From Haberlea rhodopensis (Eukaryota > Streptophyta > Magnoliopsida > Lamiales > Gesneriaceae), in the NCBI GenBank assembly GCA_907163345.1, contig CAJQUN010000057.1, positions 372,001 to 436,000 of the forward strand: a DNA stretch of 64,000 nt, in the 5' to 3' direction. Each line of letters begins with the position of its first letter. The first letter of the stretch is position 1. The notes under the pieces are model-generated. The model did no database searches. It worked only from the letters and a program-made list of their open reading frames with translations, and had not been told where the DNA came from. This document shows positions 24,301 through 35,100 of this stretch, one piece after another. The translations under genes were made by a program, and so were the position numbers.

Positions 24301-24318
24301 TCCCCGGCAACGGCGCCA
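24301..24318 (-). other. Primer binding site (tRNA-Asp), element B
   Basis: Minus-strand TGGCGCCGTTGCCGGGGA, five bases from the 5' LTR end. Perfect match to the plant tRNA-Asp 3' end. Confidence 0.9.
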
Positions 24319-24323
24319 AAATT

Positions 24324-25331
24324 TGGTAGCGTTTATCTCGTACGCCCAAATTAATCCTCTCGAGTTAATAACAGTAATGAATGTAGTAGCGTGAGTAGGG
24401 ATCGATCCCACGAGGAAGGTTATATCTTTGTGTTAACTTATGCAAACGAAAATAAAAATGGGTTTTTGAAATCAATTGAATTAACTACTACTATGATGCA
24501 AAATTAAATTAGATGAATTAACTTATGAGAAAAGAACGATTCTCGGTTTTCGGATAACTTTACAATTGATGTTTACTATCTCTGTCATCTATCTTCACAA
24601 ACGATTCAATTTTCATATGAATATTCATCGTGGACGTTTAATCCAATAATCAAAGTCATATCTCACCTTAAGTTTAGTTAAGTAGCCCAAGCGTTATAGT
24701 TTAACCCTTAGCAAACAATCAATCAAAATACAAGCGATTAAGATTTAAATCGATGATAGCATGTGAACTAGTGAGATCAATTAAGCAAAACAACATAATC
24801 CAATCGTCTATGTTTAATCTAGTCAATTGTTTACCCTAAGAATTTAACAAACTCACAAGCTGAATTTAATTAATCTTAGTTGCTTCGTAAATTAGCGGGA
24901 TCAAATGATTTCATATTTGATATCTAATTTAGCAATAAAGTGTATGAACAAAAGCTAGGTGATCATTCCAACAATTATGCATAACAATTATGACAATCAA
25001 ATCAGAAAACAATTGATACTCAATGAAAATCAACAATCAAAACTCATCTCACAAGAATCGTAAACATCCAATGTATCGTTTTCCTAAATCGAGAATCACA
25101 AAAGTATTTAGCTACTCATAACTAGATTAAAAACAATCAAAATTATTCTAGAAAGCATCAAACTAATAGGAAAATAAAAAATTACTAAAAGGAATCACGA
25201 TTCCGGAGTGTCGCTTCCGTCCTCGTTCTTCGAGCGTTCTTCACAAAAATTGAAAGAAAAATTATTCTAAAATCTAAAAATTATTTCTAAAGTCTGAAAT
25301 CTTCTCCAATGACGCTGAAATTTTGAGTTAT
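24324..25331 (-). repeat. Right (5') LTR of element B, part 1
   Basis: Homologous to 18815-19812. Broken at GTTAT (25327-25331), the target duplication of element C; continues at 37263. Confidence 0.92.
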
Positions 25332-26856
25332 TGATCGCTCTTATTTTAAACAGTATTTTCGAGTGTAGCGATTCTATACCGCAAGTGCACGGTGTCAAGT
25401 TTTAGTATAAGGATTTAAAAGTAAGGAGTGTCGTACCCACAGGGACTAGTAGCAATTACCACGATTGATTAGAATTACTATATTTAACCTGCGATTAAGG
25501 AGTGATTATTAAACTAAATTGACTTAAGCACAAAATTAACCTAAACAGCAGTGATGGATGATTGAAGAGAATTTATAAACGAATTATCAAGACGTCGGTT
25601 CACCCATGTAATCCCCCAAAAGTTGTCTATTAATTAAGATTCAATGTTCTATGTTCTAGGGTGACGAGTTTTCCTATTTCATTCGTTATACCTTGGTCCG
25701 GTTATAACGAGTCTAGCATTAACCTACAATAAATCACTCCCGTGTCTTTATTGAATAATTAATACCGAAAAACGCTTTGTGAAAACTACTAGCCTTCGAT
25801 TTTGGTAAATCTATTGCTATCACACGTGTGCTAGATTTTACTTGGTCCGTCTCAACCTAAAACCCACGGCCTAATTTACTACGTCGTATCGTAATCTCCT
25901 ATGGTCAATTCAATTACGATTACCAATATCATGCAAAAGGTAGCTAATCTTTTACAAGCATTAACAACATAAATTATGCGCAAAGATCATAGAAATTAAA
26001 TCAAAACCGTTAATTAACTCTAGGGTTCAAACATGGGATCCCCTATGTCTTGACAAAGAATTTAGCCAACAACCATAATCAAATTATAATGCATAAACAT
26101 GTCTTTAAACAAATTCAACATCAAAAATCTGATATAAAAATTAATAAGTTCAGAAATACTAAGATGACGAGGATGTCGCTCCGTGCGTCGCTCTGTTCTT
26201 CCGTTCCTTGCGTTGCTCTTGCTCTTCAATGAATTGTGGTGGTGCTTTTGATGGAGGAGGGGCTGCTAGGTCTATCAAAAAGTGGGCAAAAGTCCTCCCA
26301 AAATCGTCCCTTAGTCTGATATATAGGGTTAACATGTGTAGCAAGGAGTCCCCTTTGAACCAAACATGGAAAGTCTTTATTTTTCCAAAAAACTCTTATT
26401 CCGCGATCGATCTTCGTTCTTCCGCGATCAATCTTCATTCTCTACTGGACGTTGATAGCCAAAATAAGGAAATCCGCGATCGATCTTGGTTCCCTCGCGA
26501 TCGATCGCGAGTCTTCATTGTACATTGGCGATCGATCGCGAATTCTTGCCGATCGATCGCCAATGTCTTCTGTTCAGCATTACTCTTTAAAGCTCGGCGA
26601 TCGATCGCGATGTCATTGCCGATCGATCGCGAGCTGTATAAAAATTCCTCCTTCGAGATTTCAGTCCATTTTCTCACGTCTTCGCTCGGTTTGGTCCTTT
26701 TTCAACATTATTTGCTTATTTCCTCCACTTTTATCCCATTGGACCTAGATTCCTGAAATACACAAAAATATACCAAAAAGCGTAAAATCATCCAGGAATC
26801 AATACTAAAATCAATACAAAAACATAGCAAAATAAGTGTAAAATTCACACTTATCA
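25332..26856 (-). repeat. Left (3') LTR of element C
   Basis: 1525 bp. Differs from the right LTR mainly by lacking one copy of a ~20-bp repeat (GATCAATCTTCGTTCTTCCG, near 26420). CGATCGATCG cluster at 26401-26632 and minus-strand TATA-like CCTATATATCAG at about 26318-26329. Confidence 0.93.
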
Positions 26857-26893
26857 ACTCCCCCAAACTTAGACTTGATCGTCCTCGAGCAAG
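26857..26893 (-). other. Polypurine tract and stem-loop of element C
   Basis: AAGTTTGGGGGAGT (minus) abuts the 3' LTR. Immediately upstream, 26874-26893 forms CTTGCTCG / CGATCAAG around an AGGA loop, an 8-bp stem with one mismatch. Confidence 0.7.
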
Positions 26894-28182
26894 CAATGAA
26901 ATCAGACTGTAGAGTTTATCATCAATACTTTAACAGAATTAACTTAACAACTCAAATGTAACAGCTCAGAAATCTCGCTAACACATCAACAAGAGTCAAT
27001 CCAAAATTAACAAGAAGTGTTTTCTCCTATGCCAAGCAATACCTCGCAAAATTGGAACGTGTGTGTGTGTTATTGTCAATCTTGAGTTTCATCTATATTT
27101 TTAAGATCAGATTCTGCTAGTAAACTCAAAGTCAAGATTACTATCAAGTACTCCATAAGTCTACTTTTCAAGCACTTCTCCACTAATGTAATTATTCCCT
27201 AGACTTGGATCAATAGGTCTTTTTAAGATTGTAGTGTTAGGCCTAGGTGTTGGCTTCAAAGAAAAGATAGGATAGCACAAAGTAGAGAGTATAAGCATGT
27301 AATGTTCAAAGTTCTAGCACAAAAAATGAGCTTCTCTTCTTTTTCTTTTAGCCTTGGCCACTTTGGGTCTTATTTAATCACTTTTTCTCAAGGCTTTATC
27401 TATCTTTTTCTTTTCTCATTTATCAATATTTTTTTTTTTTTTTCAATAATAAGCTCATCCAAATGTAGCAATTCATGTGCATCCAATGAGAATCATTAAA
27501 CTCTCTTTAGGTAAGGATAAAAAATTTTCATTTAGGCTCATAAAGGAGGGTATAATGAGTTTGCCAAAGAAATTGTTGAATGGGGGCTAATTTCCATTCT
27601 TATTCATTTAAGCTCAAAGGGGGACACTAGTGGTATAATTAGACAAGGTAAGCTCGAAAGGCTCAAATGTTCCAAGGACCGCCTAAATCATATCCAAGTC
27701 TAGTTCATAATTATAGAATTTCGCCTCAAAGTGCCTTCAAATAGATTCTAGAGTACTCTAAGATGCTCAAGACAAATCATAGAAATTTTCACTTTCCTAT
27801 ATAAATTTCACTCAATCATGACTCAGGCGTGCATCAAAATGTTCCTCAATTTTTGACATATTAACTCAACCCAAGATATTCACCAACAAGTCAAAATTTT
27901 CAAGACTCAAATTGAGATGGAGATTATTTTCATCATGTATTACAGTTGCAAGTTTCATTCATGTATTTCGTAATGAATAACTCAATTTTCAAAAAAAAAA
28001 AAAAATTTAATATGCTCAAGAACGACTTCATACCACTTCTCAAATATCATGCCATAACAGTAGTAGCAAGAGAACAGCAGAACTCAGTAAAAACAACTAC
28101 TCCCCCAAACTTAGTATGTGCATTGCCCTCAATGTACAAAAACAATAAGTGCAGTAGCAAAACACATACCTCGACGCGATCG
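26894..28182 (-). other. Non-coding 3' region of element C with internal purine tract
   Basis: Matches the 3' region of A in order and content, including GACCCAAAGTGGCC and GATCCAAGTCTAGGGA on the minus strand. An internal tract AAGTTTGGGGGAGTAG preceded by TTGAGGGCAATG lies at about 28099-28133, as in A. Also a GT dinucleotide run (27060) and poly-A/T tracts. Confidence 0.6.
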
Positions 28183-29343
28183 TCAGTGATCGTCGTCCTC
28201 ATCGTCCCGCTCTGGTGGTGGGTCTGGGTAATATGGTTCCTGTGGCTGGTGCGGCTCGTATGGCTGGTAATGTTGGTATGGCCGGTATGGCTGGACTGTA
28301 GGCTGTGGTGGGAATGGAATGTTCGGGAACCCCTGTGCTAAAGCGGAATTCCATGCCACCTGATACTGCACGAACTCCATGTTTTGTTGATATAGTTGTT
28401 GGTGGCCCCATTGGAGTTCATGTCGTATCTCCTGCAACTCATGATGGAGGGATTCCATCGTAATGGAAGTAGGCACTGTAGCAGCAGATGATGATGGTCC
28501 AGGAAGGTGGCTGCTGCTAGGTCGTGATTGTGCCAACCGTCTGACTGTGGCTGGTGCAGGATGATCGACCACAAGTAATGCCTTTGGTGGAACGGCCTCT
28601 TCTGCGGAGTCCCAGACAACTTCCGCATGCTGGCATAAAGTGGTGATCGTGGAGGGGCATGGCAAACCAGAAGTGGGAGGGCCACGAATGTAGTTCCGGA
28701 TAGTGGCCTCGACAAGACGTCCGAGATCGATCGTAAGTCCGGTAACTATGGCGTATACCAGTATAGCTCGGTCCTTTGTAACTTCCGATGTGTGGGTTGA
28801 TGGTATGACCCGAGCTACGATAAATGAAAACCAAGCCTTGGGCTCCTCCTTCAGATCTGATATCAGTAGAAGCTGTGGCTTTCCGTCAGCGTTCAGTCGC
28901 CACTGTGTTCCTTCTAAACATATGGTTGACAAAACAACATCCAAATCAACGTGATCCCGGCAATAAATAGTATAGTCATCCTCCGGGATGTTGGGCATGT
29001 TATAAAGTGCATTGATCGCCTTTGAATCAAAGAGAACTGGTTGTTGCCGTACTGAGGCAACGTTGGCGTCAATTTGGTTCTGTGCCCGGAGGTTGGAGTA
29101 GAACTCCCGGACTAAAGGAACCACTGCATCTTGTGGTTGGCGAACAAAAGAGTACCACTCTCGCCGGAGTGCCTCTTGGATCACAGCACAGCCGAGCTTG
29201 CCCGTATCCATTCCCCGTTCCCGTATCACCTTTTTCTTCCGATATACTGCATAAAACTTTGCAGCTGCATTACTAATGAACTTGGAGGAGTCAAACTCCT
29301 CAGGAGCGGGAACAGCCTGCTTTGGCTTGCGCTTCGGTGCCAT
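28183..29343 (-). CDS. Third ORF of element C: envelope-position / plant transposon-type protein
   Basis: 386 aa from MAPKRKPKQ; the frame is open for 27 more codons upstream (to 29424), encoding a hydrophobic stretch (LYFLYWLVGVLVSLILG), so the start is uncertain. A conserved core (VPLVREFYSNL, LNADGKPQLLL, ARVIPSTHTSEVTKDRAIL) resembles the family catalogued as putative plant transposon protein (Transposase_32 type), often labelled envelope-like in legume Athila relatives. A glutamine- and proline-rich tail ends in acidic residues (ERDDEDDDH). Position after pol is the usual env position. No proven function; the frame is fully open. Confidence 0.65.
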   Translation of the reverse strand: MAPKRKPKQAVPAPEEFDSSKFISNAAAKFYAVYRKKKVIRERGMDTGKLGCAVIQEALRREWYSFVRQPQDAVVPLVREFYSNLRAQNQIDANVASVRQQPVLFDSKAINALYNMPNIPEDDYTIYCRDHVDLDVVLSTICLEGTQWRLNADGKPQLLLISDLKEEPKAWFSFIVARVIPSTHTSEVTKDRAILVYAIVTGLTIDLGRLVEATIRNYIRGPPTSGLPCPSTITTLCQHAEVVWDSAEEAVPPKALLVVDHPAPATVRRLAQSRPSSSHLPGPSSSAATVPTSITMESLHHELQEIRHELQWGHQQLYQQNMEFVQYQVAWNSALAQGFPNIPFPPQPTVQPYRPYQHYQPYEPHQPQEPYYPDPPPERDDEDDDH

Positions 29344-29424
29344 TCCGAGAATCAAAGATACCAACACCCCTACCAACCAATACAAGAAATAGAGCAAGCA
29401 CAAATCCTCCAACCACCTATCCAA

Positions 29425-30283
29425 GTTAGGTGACTAACCCAACCACACAATAAACCTCAAGAAGCTCTTCAATTTTCCCCCAAACTTAACAAGATCATAC
29501 AATTCCAACTTCACCAACGTACAATTCAAAATATTGAGAACTTGACACCCCAACACTTAATTATCAATCAATTCATGGACCATGTATAGCAAAGCCAAAA
29601 TACCTCCACAAATTTCGAAAATTTGGTAGTGATAGTCCTTAGCTTTCCATAGCTTCAAATTGTAGTGGAGGGTGCTCAAAAACTCCTTTTCTCTTGCTAA
29701 TTCCTGTGAAAGATTGAGGCTTGATGTTAGAATTGAAGATATGTATCGAAAATCTTGAAGAAAATTGAAGGATTGAAGATGGATTGGAAAAATTTTGAGG
29801 AAAATTAGGGAATTTGGGGGAGGGTTTCGAATTTGAGTGTGTGTAGTGTGTGAAAAATGCTGATGCTGATTTTTAAAAAACGAAATTTGGGACCTCGCGA
29901 TCGATCGTGAGTTCTTGCCGATCGATCGCGAGAGTCTTCTGGAATGGGGCGATCGATCTCGAGTTATGGAGATCGATCGCCACTTTTTAAAAATATTTTT
30001 TTTTTCTTTTTCTGGACTTGGCGATCGATCGCGATGGTATGGCGATCGATCGCCAAAACACACTGTCCGAATTTTTTTTTTTTTTTTTTTTTTTTAATCA
30101 ACATTTTTGCTCTCGAGATTCGCTCTTCTCCACCAACTCTGCAAAATTAACACATGGAGTCAATCCTTGAAACAAAATTGCAAACCAAACAAATTCTAAC
30201 TAAAAATAATAAAAACAAGGAAAAGGGAGGAAAATGGTGTTCTTAATTTATAGTCCCAAGTTGGACTTATTACCAACATCAAT
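29425..30283 (-). other. Spacer between pol and the third ORF of C, with CGATCGATCG cluster
   Basis: Holds six CGATCGATC-type palindromes at 29896-30055 and a long A/T run at about 30069-30097. Open frames such as 29557-30063 are repeat-driven (DRSP words) and not convincing. The cluster resembles that upstream of the promoter in the LTR, so a second promoter for the third ORF is possible but not shown. Confidence 0.5.
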
Positions 30284-32080
30284 TTAGGAGTCAAAATGGA
30301 CAACAGTAGGCGGACTGAAATCATGTCCATGATAGTGCTTCAGCCGCTGTCCATTGACTGTGAATGTGCCTTTTGTCGGATCGTTGATCTCGATCGCCCC
30401 GGATGGAAATACCCTTGTGATAGTGAATGGTCCTTGCCATCGAGACTTCAACTTACCCGGAAAGAGTCTCAATCTTGAGTTAAAAAGCAGGACCAAATCC
30501 TCTTCCTTGAAATCACGCTGGCTAAGCTTAGCATCATGCCATTTTTTTGTTTTATCTTTATAGATCTTGGCATTCTCATAGGCTTGGTTTCTAAACTCAT
30601 CCATTTCATTTAAGTGTAGGAGTCGTTTTTCACCTGCAACAGTTAAATCAAAATTCAGAGTTTTTATTGCCCAGAATGCCTTGTGTTCTAGCTCGACAGG
30701 AAGATGACATGCTTTTCCAAAAACTAACCTATATGGTGATGTACCAATAGGTGTTTTAAATGCCGTCCTATATGCCCATAAAGCATCATCTAACCTCAAT
30801 GACCAATCTTTTCTAGACGTATTGACCGATTTTTCCAAAATCTGTTTCACTTCTCTATTAGAAACCTCTACTTGTCCACATGTTTGTGGGTGGTAAGGTG
30901 TTGCAACCTTGTGGGTGACACCATATTTGCTCAAAAGTTTTTCAAAGAGTTTATTGCAAAAGTGTGACCCACCGTCACTAATGATTGCTCGAGGAGTGCC
31001 AAATCGAGTAAAAATGTTCTTTTTCAAAAAATTTACTACCACTCGAGCATCATTCGTGCGTGAAGCTTCAGCCTCAACCCATTTTGAAACGTAGTCCACA
31101 GCGACAAGTATGTAATAATTAGAACATGAAACTGGAAATGGTCCCATAAAATCGATGCCCCAAACATCAAATAAATCGCATTCAAGCATATTGTTTAAAG
31201 GCATTTCATGTCTCCTAGAAATGTTGCCCGTTCTTTGGCATTTATCACAAGTGGATACATACCTGTATGCATCTTTAAACAAGGTAGGCCAGTAAAAACC
31301 CGATTCAAGTACCTTGGCAGCAGTTTTTGTTGGACCCATGTGGCCTCCTACCTCTCGGTCATGACAGTGGCTCATAATAGATGCCATCTCCTCCTCTGGT
31401 ATACATCTCCTGATCATGTTGTCTGCACAAACTTTAAACAACAATGGATCCTCCCACATGTAGTGTTTAACATCAGATAAGAATTTCTTCTTCTGATAGA
31501 AGGTCGTTTGTGGGAGGATACCACTAACCAGATAATTTGCAAAATCGGCATACCATGGTAGTGCAAGAACTTGGAACAGCTGTTCATCAGGAAATTTTTC
31601 ATTGATTTCTTCCAGTTCATTATCATGTTTTTCCACCATATTATCAATCCTAGATAAATGGTCCGCTACAACATTCTCAACACCCCTCTTATCTTTAATT
31701 TCTAAATCAAATTCTTGCAATAGGAGAATCCATCGGATTAAACGTGGTTTAGCATCTTTCTTAGCAAGAAGATATTTAAGTGCCGAGTGATCAGTGTACA
31801 CAATTACTTTGGATAGACAGAGATAAGAGTGAAATTTATCAAATGCAAATACTACTGCTAGCAGTTCTTTCTCAGTGGTGGCATAATTTTGTTGTGCCTC
31901 ATTTAAAGTTCTACTAGCATAGTAAATAGTATGAAATACCTTATTCCGTCTTTGTCCCAATACTGCTCCGACAGCTGTGTCACTCGCATCACACATCAAC
32001 TCAAAAGGCGTATCCCAATCCGGTGCTACCAACACAGGTGATGTTATCAACTTCTCCTTTAATGTCTCGAACGCCTGCAT
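30284..32080 (-). CDS. Pol C-terminal part of C: RNase H and integrase
   Basis: 598 aa. RNase H residues D31 (CDASD), E72 (EKELLAV), D97 (YTDHSA) and D140 (ADHLSRI). Integrase zinc finger spans about 238-281, ending CDKCQ. Integrase catalytic triad D310 (GIDFMGP), D369 (ISDGGSHF) and E405 (GQVEVSNRE) with the canonical 35-residue spacing between D369 and E405. The C-terminus has the usual plant Athila-type LKSRWQGPF motif. It is separated from RT only by a frame change, so in the active parent it was presumably one polyprotein with gag-RT. The listed start is the first ATG of the frame, not a real initiation site. Confidence 0.9.
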   Translation of the reverse strand: MQAFETLKEKLITSPVLVAPDWDTPFELMCDASDTAVGAVLGQRRNKVFHTIYYASRTLNEAQQNYATTEKELLAVVFAFDKFHSYLCLSKVIVYTDHSALKYLLAKKDAKPRLIRWILLLQEFDLEIKDKRGVENVVADHLSRIDNMVEKHDNELEEINEKFPDEQLFQVLALPWYADFANYLVSGILPQTTFYQKKKFLSDVKHYMWEDPLLFKVCADNMIRRCIPEEEMASIMSHCHDREVGGHMGPTKTAAKVLESGFYWPTLFKDAYRYVSTCDKCQRTGNISRRHEMPLNNMLECDLFDVWGIDFMGPFPVSCSNYYILVAVDYVSKWVEAEASRTNDARVVVNFLKKNIFTRFGTPRAIISDGGSHFCNKLFEKLLSKYGVTHKVATPYHPQTCGQVEVSNREVKQILEKSVNTSRKDWSLRLDDALWAYRTAFKTPIGTSPYRLVFGKACHLPVELEHKAFWAIKTLNFDLTVAGEKRLLHLNEMDEFRNQAYENAKIYKDKTKKWHDAKLSQRDFKEEDLVLLFNSRLRLFPGKLKSRWQGPFTITRVFPSGAIEINDPTKGTFTVNGQRLKHYHGHDFSPPTVVHFDS

Positions 32081-32115
32081 ACAATCAAGATTAAAATCAA
32101 AAGGTGCATCTTTAG

Positions 32116-35100
32116 TCAGTAAATGGGAGAGTGGTTTTGAAATTTTTGAAAAATCTTAATAAATCTCCTATAGAAGCCTGCATGGCCTAGGAAGCTTCGA
32201 ACCCCCTTCCCTGATACTGGTGGAGGTAGTTCCTGTATCACCTGGATTTTTGCTCGGTCCACCTCCATACCCTTGTGGGATATTTTGTGTCCCAAGACTA
32301 TTCCCTCTTGTACCATGAAATGACATTTCTCCCAATTCAGAATCAAATTCGTCTCTTCACACCTTGTCAGTACTAAATCAAGATTATTTAAGCAAGCATC
32401 AAAAGAATCCCCAAAGACAGAAAAGTCATCCATAAAGACCTCTAAGAATTGTTCAACCATATCATGAAAAATAGACATCATACATCTTTGAAACGTAGCA
32501 GGCGCATTACACAATCCAAATGGCATTCTCCTAAAAGCAAATGTACCATAAGGACAAGTGAAGGTAGTCTTCTCTTGGTCCTCAGGTGCAATAGCTATTT
32601 GATTATACCCAGAATAGCCATCTAGAAAACAATAGAAATCATACCCTGCTAGACGCTCTATCATTTGGTCAATGAATGGAAGGGGAAAATGGTCTTTACG
32701 GGTGGCGTCATTTAACTTTCTATAATCAATGCAGACGCGCCAGCCTGTGACTGTTCTAGTAGGGATCAATTCATTGTTCTCATTTTTAACGACAGTCATA
32801 CCTCCTTTCTTGGGTACACATTGCACAGGACTAACCCATGCAATATCAGAAATGGGATAGATAATACCTGCATCCAGCAGTTTGATGACCTCAGCCTTCA
32901 CCACTTCTTGCATCTTTGGGTTTAACCTGCGTTGTGGTTGAACCACGGGTTTGTAAGCATCCTCCATCAATATCTTATGCATACATGTTGATGGGCTTAT
33001 CCCTCTTATGTCCGCTACTTTCCACCCGAATGCTTTCTTATGCTCCCTCAAAATCCTAAGTAGTTTGTCTTCGTTTATACCTGTCAAAGACGAAGAGACA
33101 ATTACAGGCAATGACTCACTACAATCTAAATAAACATACTTGAGATGAGGAGGGAGGGTTTTGAGTTCAAGAGTTGGTGGTTCTTCAATGGAGGGCTTTT
33201 GTGGCTTCATGTCCCTTTCACCCAACTCGCCTAGGTTGTTCCGCACACGCCTATTATGGGGAATATTGGCGTTCAAATAAACGACAGTCTCTTTCAACTC
33301 GACGGTCTCGCCCAGCTTTTCAATGTCCTCTACCAAGCATGCTTCCAATTCATCCTTGTGTGTTCCCTTAAACACATTAGCAGATAACACATCAATAATA
33401 TCAACACTAAAACACATATGCTCGTCATGTGGGTGTTTTAAAGCTTTAAAAACGTTGAAAGTGACTTGATCCTCCCCTACACGGAGGATCAACTTCCCTT
33501 GTTGGACATCTATAAGTGCCTTTCCAGTAGCAAGGAATGGTCTTCCTAAGATCAGTGGTGTGTCAGCATCTTCTTCCATATCTAACACAAGGAAGTCTGC
33601 CGGGAAGATGAATTTATCGACCTTCACTAGGACATCCTCTATGATTCCTCGTGGGTATGTCACAGACCTATCTGCCAATTGCAAAGAAACCGTGGTCGGT
33701 TTTGGCTCACCAAGTCCCAACTTCCTGAAAATTGACAAAGGCATAAGATTTATACTCGCACCTAAATCACATAAAGATTTTGTAAATGAAATAGACCCAA
33801 TTGTGCAAGGTATAGAAAAACTCCCTGGATCTTTCAACTTAGGAGGCAGTTTGTTTTGGACAACGGCAGAACACTCCTCAGTTAATTTAATCGTCTCATG
33901 CTCACCCAATTTCCTCTTATTCGACAGAATATCTTTCAAAAACTTAGCGTAGCTAGGCATTTGAAGTAAAGCATCAGCAAATGGAATATTTATTTGTAAT
34001 TTCTTAAAAATTTCTAAGAACTTAGCAAAACTAGCATCTACCTTTGCCCTTTTCAATGCAGCAGGAAATGGGGGAGGGATATGTACCTTCTTGGGTGGTG
34101 CGATAGGTGCAGTAGTAGGAGTAGACTCACCATTTTCACGTGTCTGAATGTCATTCTCACCTTTCAACTCAACTACGTGCTCATCGTCCCGATCTTCAGT
34201 TTGTGATCCAATTTCTTTTCCACTCCTCAATGAGATCGCCTTGGCTTGCTCTCGGGGGTTCTTTTCCGTATCACTTGGTAAGCTTCCTGGTGCTCTTCCC
34301 GCTAACATATTTGCCATTTGCCCCATTTGAGTTTCCAAGTTCTTAATTGATGCATCTTGATTTTGCATCCTATTCTCCGTCATCGTCATGAACTTAGTTA
34401 GCAACTCTTCCATACTCGGCTTTGGTGGATAACCCGGTGGAGGTTGTGGATTCAAGACATTCTTTTGGTTGGACCAAGAGAAGTTCGGATGATTCCTCCA
34501 CGGTTGGTTATAGTTGTTGGAGTATGAGTTACCCTGTGGTGGTCTATTTCCTACAAAATTCGCTTGTTCATTAGATAGCATAAATGGGTTACCTGCCTGA
34601 CATTCCGTGCTTGGATGGTTGCCTCCACATAAATCGCACGTGATCACTTGAGCTTGCATGGCTGTCATGCTCAAACTGTCCATCTTCTTGTTCAAAGCTT
34701 CCAGTTGTGCTTGTATTGATGTCACTTCATCTACTTGATGCATCCCAATTGGTCTTTTGGGCACATTCCTTTCGGACTGCCACTGGTAACTGTTGGATGC
34801 CATCTCTTCCAAGAGTGTGAAAGCTTCATCGGGTGACTTTCTCATAATGGTACCTCCTGCTGCTGCATCAATCATAGATCTATTAGCAGAAAATAAACCA
34901 TTGTAAAATGTTTGTACCTGAAGCCAAATCGGAAGGCCATGATGTGGGCATCTTCGAAGTAGATCCTTGAAGCGCTCCCAAGCTTCGTACAGTGTCTCCG
35001 GATCATGTTGCATGAATGTTGTGATATCATTGCGCATCTTAGCTGTCTTGGAAGGGGGAAAGTATTTTGATAGGAAGGCTTGAGCCATCCCCTCCCAAGT

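Noticed and set aside
26208..26756. Frames rich in DRS/IDR words in the C LTR and similar ones at 29557-30063, 36594-37154 and 45297-45751
   Set aside because: Products of the CGATCGATCG palindromes, open on both strands; an SR-like protein reading is not credible.
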